The position numbers and the translations under genes were made by a program. Shown piece after piece: positions 12,988 through 22,412 of a stretch of 64,000 nt of DNA. The DNA is from Pestalotiopsis fici W106-1 (taxonomy: Eukaryota > Ascomycota > Sordariomycetes > Amphisphaeriales > Sporocadaceae): the NCBI RefSeq assembly GCF_000516985.1, contig NW_006917092.1, positions 574,619 to 638,618 on the forward strand, in the 5' to 3' direction. The notes beneath the pieces were generated by a model, which was not told the DNA's origin, made no database searches, and worked only from the letters and a program-made list of their open reading frames with translations. Positions within the stretch are counted from its first letter, which is position 1. Every line of letters begins with the position of its first letter.

Positions 12988-14462
12988 CGTGTCTGTGGAT
13001 TGGCGGTGTCCTTTCGATTCCTAATTGTGCGACAAGCGTTATGCTCAAAATTGATCGAATTTAAGGCGACTACTCATTTTTCTTTTTCTTGGGAATCGGT
13101 GAGTTTAGTAATGAATAGCTCGAGCTAGACGTTAGGTTGCCGTCGCTCTATGAATCTCAAAGAAGAACTTGGCAATGCCATCTTACTTGTTGGATCGCCA
13201 TGTTATGCAGCAGAAGCACCCCTTCCTCTCAAGAATATGAATAAGCATGCACTCCTTGGAATTTTCCAAAGTCACGATAGCAGTAGTTCTTGATTTGACA
13301 GGGGCACCTAGGACCCCCCCGAATAGAGTTCGTCCTCGTAATAACGACACTACCCTAGCAGACTGGGAATCATACATATATATTCCAGTGTTACATGTTA
13401 GAAAGCCAATAGCAAGAAACAATTTCCTTTACAATGGACAGGGCAAAGGCGGAAGGCCTCCCGGCGCGTTATGCCAACCAGGGGACTGTCAGGGTATGGG
13501 CGGAAGCTTGAGTAGCCGCATACCGGGTACCCATCAGCCATCGCCGGGGAAGTTTCCGATGCTACTATCGTATGGATCTGGGCAAATAAACCGCTGTGGG
13601 TCGGAGTTTATCGTCCAGAGAGGAACGAACCGCCGGAACATCCCCACTGCTTAGAGTTTGGTATATTCCCACAGAGGCTTTTTACCCATTATTACAACAG
13701 TATGTGATTCAAAATTCCATCCAAGCCGAAACACTCTTGAGTGCTGTCAGATAGATCTAGTTCATGGCACGTTTTAATTCCAGTGCAATAACAAGATATG
13801 ATATGTTCTGGCCGCGCGTATGACCGCCAAGCAATATAGTGCTGAAATTGTGGTGGAAAAGACCAGGGTCTTCATCCCCGCACAGCGAATAGTCGTTCCC
13901 CCGAGTCCCCGAAGCCCTGTCATTCACCGCTATGAGCTCCATACAGCGACCATCCTTCCCATATCCAGACCCTGAAAAATGGACTCTTGTTCACGGATTT
14001 GATCCCTCCAAACCCACAACGTTCCGCTGCCTGGCTGCTGCATACCTTGTACCTACTGCAGGTATCCACTACCGAACGACACTGTCGAGAACGTGGCAAT
14101 GGTGTGCTGCATCAACCAACAGTTTGCATGCAGGAAAAAAAGAGAGGAACCTGGCTTCCGATAATCTGGGAATATTCTTGGCAAATTGCCCGATTCAACC
14201 TCGGTCTGTGACCATCTCAATTTATTCCCTTTCGCGGAGCCTCTTTCTGGTGGCAAAATATCGGCATCATGATATGTCCCGCCAGACCTACCCAGGTATT
14301 ATTCCGCATGTAGAAAAGGCATCTTCACCCCGTGCCCCGGCCGGTGCATAAGAATTTCAGTCTGTTTGCGTTTCAAACCCTTTCGTGTGATCCCTGATTA
14401 TAGGATTCAAGTCAGTCGCCTGAACAACGGCTCTCGCTTTTGGTTCTCTCCCTACATTTCAA
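12988..14462. other. Intergenic region, no gene supported
   Basis: Almost 1.5 kb upstream of both flanking genes (receptor minus, FAD oxidase plus). The longest open frames, 13247-13654 and 13932-14351, show no family resemblance and no sensible splice continuation. The region probably carries both promoters. Confidence 0.4.
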
Positions 14463-16246
14463 ATGAGAATGCAAAATCCTCTCACGCCTGCGGTTGCAGC
14501 CGCTGCGGCGCTGCTCCCGACCCAAAGTATGGCAGCCTGTGGAACCAATGGCACAACATCGTCCTGCGTAAGCCCGCGTAGTTCTAGTCATCAGGTCTGA
14601 GCGCCGACGGCCTTGCTAACACGGACGGTTGTAGTGCCAAGTCTTGGAAAGCGCCGGTATCTCTATCATCTATCCCGGATCCGAGTTGTATGAGAACCGT
14701 ACGGAGTCATACTGGTCCCTTACGTCTCAGTTGACGCCTTGGTGCATTGTAAGTCATTTCATCCTCGCCACTGCCTTCTTCAACCAGTGTCTGTTTCAAA
14801 TCGAAGTTGTGAAAATTAACATTTGCCCAGGCCCAACCCAAGACGGCTGAGGAAGTCTCCACTGCGGTTGTTACTCTAGTTGAGAATACATCATGTGAAT
14901 TTGCTGTTCGAAGTGGCGGGCATTTCATCTGGCCGGCGAATAATAGTAAGTGCATTATTATAATTGAACATATGACCCCAGGCCTAACGGTATAAAACAG
15001 TCGAGGAGGGCGTCACTATCGACTTGGGTTTCATGAATGCTACCACATATGATGAGGAGACCCAGATAGCGTCCGTCTTACCTGGATCGAGATGGCGCGG
15101 CGTCTACGAGGCACTGGATCCATACAATGCCACCGTGCCCGGCGGTCGTGCTGCTTCAGTCGGCGTTGCGGGTTTCTTGACGGGTGGAGGCAACTCGTTC
15201 TACTCGGCGCGCAAGGGATTCGCTTGTGACAATGTTGTCAACTTTGAGGTTGTGTTGGCCAGCGGGTAAGTCCTTTGTTATCTCATGACGACCAAAACGG
15301 CTCGAGTCTAACTTGAAATAGCGAGATCATCAACGCCAATGCCACGGACAACTCTGACCTCTTTCAGTCGCTCAAGGGAGGTCAGTCCAACTTTGGCATC
15401 GTGACTCGCTTCGATATGCAGGCTTTCGACGCCCCTTTGCTGTGGGGAGGTGTCGTGCAATACAACAAGACGACAGGGCCACAACACATTGACGCCTATG
15501 TCGACTGGACCAACAATGTCCAGAACGACCCGAACGGCTCAGCCATTGTCTTTTGGTCATACCAGCCGACGCTGAAGGACATCATCATCATCACGTCGTA
15601 CGTGGACACGGCCGGAAATGTCGCTCCCGCTGCGTTTGACGAGTTTCTAGCGATCCCTGGTAATCTGTCCAGCACGATGAGAACTGCCAGTCACCTGGAG
15701 CTCACCAACGAGCTCGAGCAACCCACCGGATACCGCGACATTTGGTGGACGGGCACAATCAAGAACGACAAGCGCGTGTACGAGCGCGTCATTGAGCTGC
15801 ACGAGGAGCTCTGCGACTTCATGGCCGCCCAGTCGCCCGACGGGGACTTTGTGACGCAGGCCATGTTCCAGTCGATCCCGACCATTTTCTCGCAGCACAG
15901 CGAGGAGCGAGGCGGCAACGTGCTGGGTCTGGACCGCGAGACCGAGCCCGTCGTCATGCTGCTCTTCACCCTGGCCGTCAATGGCGTCGAGCAGCAGACC
16001 GTGGCGCAGGAGCAGATGCGCAAGTTTGGCGAGGCCGTCATGGACTATGCCAGCAGCATCGATGCCGCTGCCGAGTGGGAGTACATCAACTATTCTTACG
16101 ACTACATGGACCCGCTGGCCACGTACGGCGCTGAGAATATCGCCAAGATCCAGGCTGCAGCTGCCAAGTATGACCCCTCGGGTGTCTTTCAGACTCGTGC
16201 CCCCGGAGGTTACAAGATTACCAAGTCTCAGGGCACAGTGGCATGA
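14463..16246 (+). CDS. Secreted BBE-like FAD-linked oxidase (FAD_binding_4 plus BBE domains)
   Basis: Five exons, 14463-14567, 14635-14748, 14831-14945, 15001-15265 and 15322-16246, give 507 residues. A second ATG at 14469 would remove two residues. The N-terminus is alanine-rich and hydrophobic, consistent with a signal peptide. The fold is the berberine-bridge/VAO type: a PCMH-like FAD domain with SGGH near residue 101-104, whose His is the expected site of covalent 8-alpha attachment to FAD, and GGGNSFYSARKGFACDNV further on. The C-terminus is a BBE motif (YINYSYDYMDPL...KYDPSGVFQTRAPGGYK). The cysteine that forms the second covalent bond in bicovalent members is replaced in the RAASVG segment, so mono-covalent flavin is predicted. 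Relatives oxidise sugars, alkaloids or polyketide alcohols with O2. The substrate here is unknown. First gene of the oxidative island. Confidence 0.9.
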
Positions 16247-16553
16247 AGATAGCTACCTAACCTTGCATGTATATTAGTACATGACTTAAGTTCTGACCTA
16301 GACAGTTGTATATACCGCTAAAAGTAATAATACTCAAACCACCAGAAAGCACACAAAATCAATCATGGACTCGTGTTATTTCGGTCTTAGCAAGTCGTTA
16401 TGTGAACTCGACTTTGACATCGTTCTGACCATACACCAGGTGAAGTCAAAGTTTGACCCACGTGCCATGTCAAAACAACAACACTTTGCAACGGACACAT
16501 TTCATGATGCTTGCGCAGTATGATGCGGCATGCCACTCAGTACTAGAGAAGTG

Positions 16554-16560
16554 TATATAA
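16554..16560 (+). promoter_or_regulatory. TATA box (TATATAA)
   Basis: A perfect TATATAA lies 26 bp before the ATG of the short frame at 16586. That leaves almost no room for a 5' leader, so the box may instead serve a transcript starting inside or beyond this frame, such as the downstream flavocytochrome gene. Confidence 0.3.
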
Positions 16561-16585
16561 GCACCAACTCACATCGGCTCAGACG

Positions 16586-16711
16586 ATGGACGGGTTGTTC
16601 TTCCTCCTGGCGTTTGCCACATTGCCTCTTCTTATATCATGCTCCCGTACTAGTGGCACCCCTAAATACTACACCGATAGGGAGGAATCCGCATTGATGA
16701 TACTAGGTTAG
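16586..16711 (+). CDS. Possible 41-residue secreted or lipoprotein-like peptide
   Basis: The frame starts MDGLFFLLAFATLPLL and continues ISCSRTSGTP, which reads as a signal peptide with a cysteine at the cleavage region, then ends in a short charged tail. It stops at 16709-16711. The final codons (CTAGGTTAGT) could equally be a splice donor, so this may be the first exon of a longer or decayed gene. No homologue is recognised. Length alone makes chance likely. Confidence 0.2.
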   Translation: MDGLFFLLAFATLPLLISCSRTSGTPKYYTDREESALMILG

Positions 16712-17121
16712 TCTAGTCTAGTCTTGGTCTGTGTCTCGTTATGTTGGAAAGTTGGGATACTGCCGGATAATGTAGCCGGAGTTATGGCGTGATTCGCTGG
16801 GAATATTTGCACCAAGCTCCTTTTACAGCAGCAATGCATGGATTGGCGCGTGATGTTGATGGAAGTTCCCCAGGTTGGCAGCACAGTGCTGAGTGATTTG
16901 GTTCGAGTCTGGGAGCGCAGATTGGCGATGAGGAACAGTGCCAAAGCCTGGATTTAACACGGTCCAACAAAGTGCAACAGCTGCACCTAATAATGCAACG
17001 ACTTAGGGAACTGAGAAAAACCGACAAGGGGCTATGATGGATCACAAACTAATTGCAAAGGACCCTGATCACAATTACCTACCAAGTCAACCAGGAGTGA
17101 CGGATTCGGACTATTGCAAAA

Positions 17122-18725
17122 ATGTTGACGGCTGCCGACGTCGCAAAACACGACTCCAAAGAATCATGCTGGGTGATTGTCGCTGGCTTTGTGTATGATG
17201 TGACCGAATTTCTCAACAACCACCCTGGTGGCGCGGCGTCTATACTGAGATATGCTGGTCGGGTAAGAAAGTGCCTTGCCCTGATTCTACCAAAATAGAA
17301 TCTGTGTCGTCTAGGATTGTTGCATGTTAACTAGCAGATGAAGGATGCCACGGACGAATATAATCTGTTCCATGCACCAACTCTGATCTTGAAAGAGCTC
17401 TCAAAAGGTCAGTCTCTCATTTCGGTTGGGCAGAGTATCAGCTAACTCCTCCAGATAAACACCTAGGTCCCATTGACATACAGCAAGTCATTGGCGCACA
17501 GCATTCGGCGCATAGCGTAGAACATGATGTGATGCCCTTGAGTATTTGCCAATCTCTAGATGACATCCGGGCAGCGGCAGAGGTCAAACTGTCGGCGAGA
17601 GCTCGAACCTACTTTGCCAGCGGCGCAGAGAGCATGACTTCGGTCAGGAACAACAGACTGCACTGGGAAGCCATCAGCTTTTATCCCCGGATACTGCGAA
17701 ACGTCAGCAGCCTGTCCATGACTTGTCGCGTCATGGGCTCTCCAAGCAGCCTTCCGATATTTATTGCTCCCGCCGCCGCCGCCAAACTCGGCCACCCTGA
17801 AGGAGAGCTTTGTCTGGCTCGTGGGGCCGCGCGCATGGCGATACCGCAATGTGTCTGCACATATTCATCCTTTACCAACGAGGAGATAGTGCAATGCTTC
17901 GAGAACGAACCACTCCGGCGTGGGGGTGCCTTGTTTTTCCAATTATATGTGCCCAAGATCAAAAAGGAAGCCGAACACCTCATCAAGCGAGCAAAATCGT
18001 TGAACTTCCAGGCCTTGGTCATCACGGTCGACTCTCCCGTAATTGGCAAGCGTGAAGATGACGATCGCCTCAGGACGAGCACCGAGCACCGAAATGAGAT
18101 TGAATCGCAGCCACCTGGGAAGTATCTGCCTGGCGAAGAAGCTCCGACGTTGCGAGGAGTTCATTGTAGTACGTTGGAGTGGAGTGATATACCATGGATC
18201 AGGACACTATGGGGATCCAAACCTATTATCCTCAAGGGCATCCAGTCAGCAGAAGATGCTTATGAAGCCACAAAGCATGACCTGGATGGGATCTACCTCA
18301 GCAACCACGGAGGGCGTCAACTCGACTTTGCCCCGAGTTCTGTGCAAACCCTGCTCGAGATCAACGCTAAGTACCCTCAAGTGTTGAAAATGCTAGATAT
18401 ATACGTCGATGGAGGGGTTTCTAGGGGAAGTGATGTCGTCAAGGCGCTGTGTCTGGGTGCAAAGGCAGTGGGTATCGGGCGCGGATTCATGTATGCACTC
18501 AGTGCCTATGGGACAGATGGTGTCCTGCGCGCCATTGAATGTGAGCGATTTACCATTATCTCTTTGGATCATTTTGCTAATAATTTATTAGTCTTAAGTG
18601 ACGAGATTCAAACCACCCTCAGACTTCTTGGCGTGACGGACATTGCGCAACTGAATCCCGCATATATCAACACACGGCGTTTGGCAAATGAGTTGGGTAT
18701 CGGCCATGTCAAGGCTGTAATCTAG
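17122..18725 (+). CDS. Flavocytochrome b2-like FMN-dependent 2-hydroxyacid dehydrogenase (cytochrome b5 plus FMN_dh domains)
   Basis: Four exons, 17122-17262, 17338-17407, 17467-18540 and 18592-18725, give 472 residues. The last intron (51 nt) is a multiple of three without a stop. Residues 1-75 are a heme-binding cytochrome b5 domain with axial histidines in NNHPGG (His34) and LFHAP (His59). The rest is the FMN (beta/alpha)8 barrel with QLYV (Tyr), TVDSP (Asp), GKRE, ILKGI (Lys) and SNHGGRQLD (catalytic His351, Arg354), so all catalytic residues of lactate dehydrogenase (cytochrome) are present. It would oxidise an L-2-hydroxyacid to the 2-oxoacid and pass electrons through heme. Unlike yeast CYB2 it has no mitochondrial presequence and begins directly at the heme domain, so a cytosolic site is inferred. 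It converges on the aldolase gene 122 bp away. Confidence 0.92.
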
Positions 18726-18847
18726 GATTTAAAGTTTTTGTGTCACAATATGAGCTACCTTTGTTTTGAACTTCATGAATCAGATAACCCAAGCATGCCT
18801 TATTTGCAGAACACGGTCCTATCAGAAGGGGATAGAGAGCAATGAGA

Positions 18848-19729
18848 CTAGAGTGAGGGCCTCTTTGTTTTTGGGCTCTCTTGCGTAGCTTGTTCCAGAT
18901 GAACGGCAAGTCCAGCGGATAATGTGCTGGCATCTGAAGATACAACAAGGAACTTCATGCCGTCCTGTGTTCGGCTTCTGATCATGTCTGGATCCATTGC
19001 AAGGGAACCGATGAACTTTCCATATTTCTGGCCCAGTGTACAAATCTTTTCCAATGCTTCCATGAATACTGGCTCACTGCCATCAAGGCCGGACAATCCA
19101 AGTGACAGTCTCAAGTCCATTGGACCTACGAATATCCCAGAAACACCCGTTGTGGAAATTATGTCCTCGGCATTTGCGACACCCTCTTTTGATTCAATCA
19201 TTGGAAAGATTGCCACCTCACCATTCTTTGCTCTTTGGAAATACTCCCTCACGCCTCCTTGCGGTCCACGTGGTAGACCCCAAGAAGCCCTGGCCGGACC
19301 AAAGCTTCGACTACCATGAGGCGGATAGGCGGCACCATCTATAATCCGGTCCACCTCTTTCTTGTTGTTAACCATGGGCACAATAATGCCAGATGCGCCG
19401 CTGTCGAGTGCCCACTTGATCCACTCCACGCCATGGGAAGGCACACGGATGATGGGGAAACTCGCACCCCGAGACGAAGCGACGATGGCGTGTACCATCT
19501 GTGTCGTGATTTCGGGAGATAATGGCGAGTGCTCCATGTCGATCAAGACGAAATGGTATCCGATGGTTCCAATAATTTGCGCAATGACTGTGGATGGAAT
19601 GGTGAGCGCAGTGCCCAATAATGGGCCTTTGTGCCTGTCCATTGCAGCGATGATACTTTCAGGTTGGGCGTGTTCTCCTCCAGACTGGCTCGCGCCAGGA
19701 ACGGAGCGCTTGTCATTGTCTGAATACAT
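18848..19729 (-). CDS. HpcH/HpaI family aldolase (4-hydroxy-2-oxoacid or related class II aldolase)
   Basis: A single exon encodes 293 residues. The pyruvate-aldolase TIM barrel is clear: GTALTIPS strand, VLIDMEHSPLS (metal-site Glu region), the arginine in PIIRVP, SGIIVPMVN, the family segment FGPARAS, then PMIESKEGV and GIFVGPMDLRLSLG, which supply metal and substrate ligands. Family enzymes cleave 4-hydroxy-2-oxoacids, for example 4-hydroxy-2-oxoheptanedioate, to pyruvate and an aldehyde, or run the reverse aldol addition. The first 20 residues are polar and may be dispensable. The neighbouring FMN enzyme makes 2-oxoacids, so the two could act in sequence; this is inference. The gene lies tail to tail with the flavocytochrome and head to tail with the TauD gene (257-bp spacer). 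Confidence 0.9.
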   Translation of the reverse strand: MYSDNDKRSVPGASQSGGEHAQPESIIAAMDRHKGPLLGTALTIPSTVIAQIIGTIGYHFVLIDMEHSPLSPEITTQMVHAIVASSRGASFPIIRVPSHGVEWIKWALDSGASGIIVPMVNNKKEVDRIIDGAAYPPHGSRSFGPARASWGLPRGPQGGVREYFQRAKNGEVAIFPMIESKEGVANAEDIISTTGVSGIFVGPMDLRLSLGLSGLDGSEPVFMEALEKICTLGQKYGKFIGSLAMDPDMIRSRTQDGMKFLVVSSDASTLSAGLAVHLEQATQESPKTKRPSL

Positions 19730-19986
19730 GAATTATGTTCGAGAAGGAGCTGACTGAAGCAAAGAAAGAATCTAGTTACTTTAATGCTGAATAAAGATAT
19801 TCATCTGCTTGATTGATGAAGTTGATTTTGGTTTCAATTTGAGTATGAATTATCTTTATACTAATGAAAGTGGGGTACATGACGGAGAGTTTGGGCACGC
19901 AATTGCTGGCAGAACGGAAAAAAACACCCATAGAACCCGACATCAAGAATGTATACAGCGAATGACTGGCTTCGAATGTGCCGCCA

Positions 19987-20949
19987 CTATTTCGACAGAC
20001 CAGCTTGCCAGGAACATCCAACCCCATTCTCCCCCCATCCAAAACTTCCATCATCTTTCACAGTCGTTCTTCGCATATCACGCTTATACTTGCCGCCGTA
20101 GCTTCCAGCGCCTGTCGCTCGATGGAGAACGGCTCTATTGTCCCACATGACGAGGTCACCGTTATTCTCATATCGAACCGTCAATTTGTACTGGGGCTTG
20201 GCAACCCAAGCCAGGAGCTCTTGTATGAGCGGACGACTATCTTCCATGGTCTCGTTGTCAAAGTGATGAGCGTATGTCGTAATATAGATATTTTTCCGCC
20301 CCGACTCTTCGTGAAGTGATACAAGCCGGTGACGAGACATTGGCGAGTCAAGTGGCTCGACGTTGGCAAAGACATCAGGGGCCGCCAGCTTGCGATTGTG
20401 AAACAGGGAATTGTTGGTTATCAAGCCTTCAAGCTGACGTTTCTTGTCATTCGGGAGATCCTCATATGCTTTGCGCGAGTCCAAGTACTCAGTCTCTCCT
20501 CCGGTGCCGGTCGGTGGCAGTTCAACGGCACGGAGAAGGGAGTATGCACAACGCTGGGGATTGTAAGCCATGTCTGCATGCCATAGACTGTTCCCCTTGG
20601 ATGACGCCATGCGGATCGGATCCGCGTCTGTTATCACGTTGCCATTCTCGTCCAAATTGGAAACGTCAAATATCTCTGGCTGTTCGGGAAAGCGCATTGC
20701 CCGGCCCGCCTTGATGTGTGCCTTTACATCATCCAAATGTCCGAATTGTCGAGAAAATTCAATGTGCTGGTCATTATCGAGATTGGCGCACCGAAAAACT
20801 AGCACGCCATATTTGTGAACGGCAGCTCGAATTTCACTGATGACGGACTGACTAATGGGCATCTGCCATTTCATTCCCTTTACTTCGGCGCCAAACGCCT
20901 CGTGTAATGGAGTAAAGGATAGATCTGTGGCTGCAGTGGTGCCTGGCAT
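19987..20949 (-). CDS. TauD/TfdA family Fe(II)/2-oxoglutarate-dependent dioxygenase
   Basis: A single exon encodes 320 residues from the ATG at 20949 (MPGTTAATDLSF). A 20-residue upstream extension is open but less likely. The double-stranded beta-helix fold shows the facial triad: WHAD (His124, Asp126) and the distal LHRATGAG His near residue 276. The 2-oxoglutarate-binding Arg follows in KRDMRRTT. The first strand region FTPLHEAFGAEVKGM is the standard TauD start. These enzymes hydroxylate an unactivated carbon, which often causes loss of sulfite from taurine or ether cleavage in 2,4-D-like compounds. The fungal group acts on varied acids and secondary metabolites. The gene shares a 578-bp divergent promoter region with the SRPBCC gene. 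Confidence 0.93.
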   Translation of the reverse strand: MPGTTAATDLSFTPLHEAFGAEVKGMKWQMPISQSVISEIRAAVHKYGVLVFRCANLDNDQHIEFSRQFGHLDDVKAHIKAGRAMRFPEQPEIFDVSNLDENGNVITDADPIRMASSKGNSLWHADMAYNPQRCAYSLLRAVELPPTGTGGETEYLDSRKAYEDLPNDKKRQLEGLITNNSLFHNRKLAAPDVFANVEPLDSPMSRHRLVSLHEESGRKNIYITTYAHHFDNETMEDSRPLIQELLAWVAKPQYKLTVRYENNGDLVMWDNRAVLHRATGAGSYGGKYKRDMRRTTVKDDGSFGWGENGVGCSWQAGLSK

Positions 20950-21527
20950 TTTGAGCCGTAATATTGGAGGTATGACTCGTATAATCCAAGCAAGGCCAAT
21001 GGTTGACAATACTAATGTTGATCACATTCACTTTGTCCAAAGGCCTTATCTTTATAATAAGACTATCTAATCTAATAATGTGAGGTGTTTCCAATACTGC
21101 ATCCGGAGCAATAACAAGTGATCTGACCGTGTCGATGAAATGTCACTAGGGAATCTCTTAGAGGCCAAGGTACAGGGACGTAGTCTGGCGCCAATCCATT
21201 AGAACGACTAGGTTAGCAAGTTGAGGTGGCTAGGTGCTATGACTTTCCGGACAACCCGCCGGACTATGCTATAAAGTTTGCCTGCCGTTCAAGTAGCGCC
21301 TGGAGATCCCTTCGGCTATATCTTCCGATCTACCCAAGGGACTTCCCCGTGATTCACCACGTCATCCAGCTTACCGAGATACCCACTCCGAATACAACCT
21401 GTACTCGGCTTGTTGCATCTATGCCCGGCCACAGCTAGGTATATCATCACAACTGTACTTAGTAGTGGGAATTATTTTCGTGCCTTTCAACATTTTTTTT
21501 TTAAATTCCATCTCGTCAGACCAAACC
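20950..21527. promoter_or_regulatory. Shared upstream region of the TauD-like and SRPBCC genes
   Basis: 578 bp between divergent starts, expected to hold both promoters. A run of nine T lies just before the SRPBCC start. No specific operator can be named. Confidence 0.45.
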
Positions 21528-22043
21528 ATGGGCAAAAACACCGCATCCGCTTCAACTGTACTTCCCTTTTCGCGGGAACAAGTCTACGACTTTGTCTCCA
21601 ACCCACACAATTGGCCCCTGACCTACAAAGGCAGCGGAGGCATTCAGAAGCACCTGCAACTACCACTGAAACTTGGCGACAAATGGACAGAAAAGGTTTC
21701 CCTAGCAAAGAACACCTATTACTCTGAATGGACATTGATCACTGCGATTCGCCCGAGCAAGTTCGTCTTTGAGCAAGTGAATGGTATCGGCGCGCTCAAT
21801 GAAGAGCTCGAGGGCGGGGTCGAGGGGACGACCAAGATTGAGTATGTCTTTGACGAGGTCAACATGACTGTGGAGGACAAGACGGAAAAGGGAACCCTAT
21901 TTACGCGAACGTTTAGCTCGGAGCTGCCGCGAGGCGTGGAAATGCCCGAGGATCTGCTGGTTGTGTGTATGAGGACAGTTGGTATTGAGGGATATCACGA
22001 TGCGGTGGCGCGAGAGCTGGCAAAGACACATACCGCCACGTGA
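21528..22043 (+). CDS. SRPBCC-fold protein (START/polyketide-cyclase-like ligand-binding domain)
   Basis: A single exon of 171 residues starts MGKNTASASTVLPFSREQVYDFVSN. The pattern of an opening beta strand, a helix pair with FVSNPHNWP, then a long antiparallel sheet (KLGDKWTEKV, YYSEWTLITAIRPSKFVFEQV, TKIEYVFDEV) and a long C-terminal helix is typical of the SRPBCC superfamily. Such proteins bind hydrophobic ligands; some act as cyclases or hydrolases, others are carriers. No catalytic residue set can be assigned by eye. The position, divergent from the TauD-like gene and inside an oxidative-enzyme island, suggests binding or isomerising an intermediate. The family call rests on fold-level features, so confidence is lower than for its neighbours. 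Confidence 0.7.
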   Translation: MGKNTASASTVLPFSREQVYDFVSNPHNWPLTYKGSGGIQKHLQLPLKLGDKWTEKVSLAKNTYYSEWTLITAIRPSKFVFEQVNGIGALNEELEGGVEGTTKIEYVFDEVNMTVEDKTEKGTLFTRTFSSELPRGVEMPEDLLVVCMRTVGIEGYHDAVARELAKTHTAT

Positions 22044-22412
22044 TTCTTGCAAGGGGGTGGCCACTTGAATCCGCAACACATCGTAATGCGAGATACACTT
22101 CCTGAAAATAGAACAATACAATAAAAAGCTCTTCAGCTCCCTGTGGCTAGGCCGGTGGATGTGTCAGTGTTGGAACTTCTGGCTGAATCATGCGTAGTGA
22201 TCATTTATGGTAAGTAGAACAGCTATATTACAAAGAGTGTGTTAAATACCTGTTATCACTATGAACTAAAATAAAATAAATAATTTTCCAAACCACTGCC
22301 TACTGGCCCTACCAAATAAGAAACCCGTCTGTCCCAGTCCAGCCTTCAGAAAAAGTGGAGGATAATCCATCAATGGCATTAGGTGTGTTGAGCGACGATG
22401 ATAATCTCAACC
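22044..22412. other. Intergenic region between convergent genes
   Basis: 369 bp of 3' flanking sequence for the SRPBCC and MpaB-like genes. No gene or repeat is seen. Confidence 0.4.

Larger units (their letters stand above)
16247..17121. other. Intergenic region containing one possible short peptide gene
   Basis: 875 bp between two same-strand genes. Apart from the short frame at 16586-16711 with an upstream TATA box, nothing is supported. The 3' part must hold the promoter of the flavocytochrome gene. Confidence 0.4.

Noticed and set aside
13247..14351. Two plus-strand frames (135 and 139 codons) upstream of the BBE-like oxidase
   Set aside because: Composition looks non-coding, no family is recognised, and neither can be joined to a downstream exon in a sensible way.
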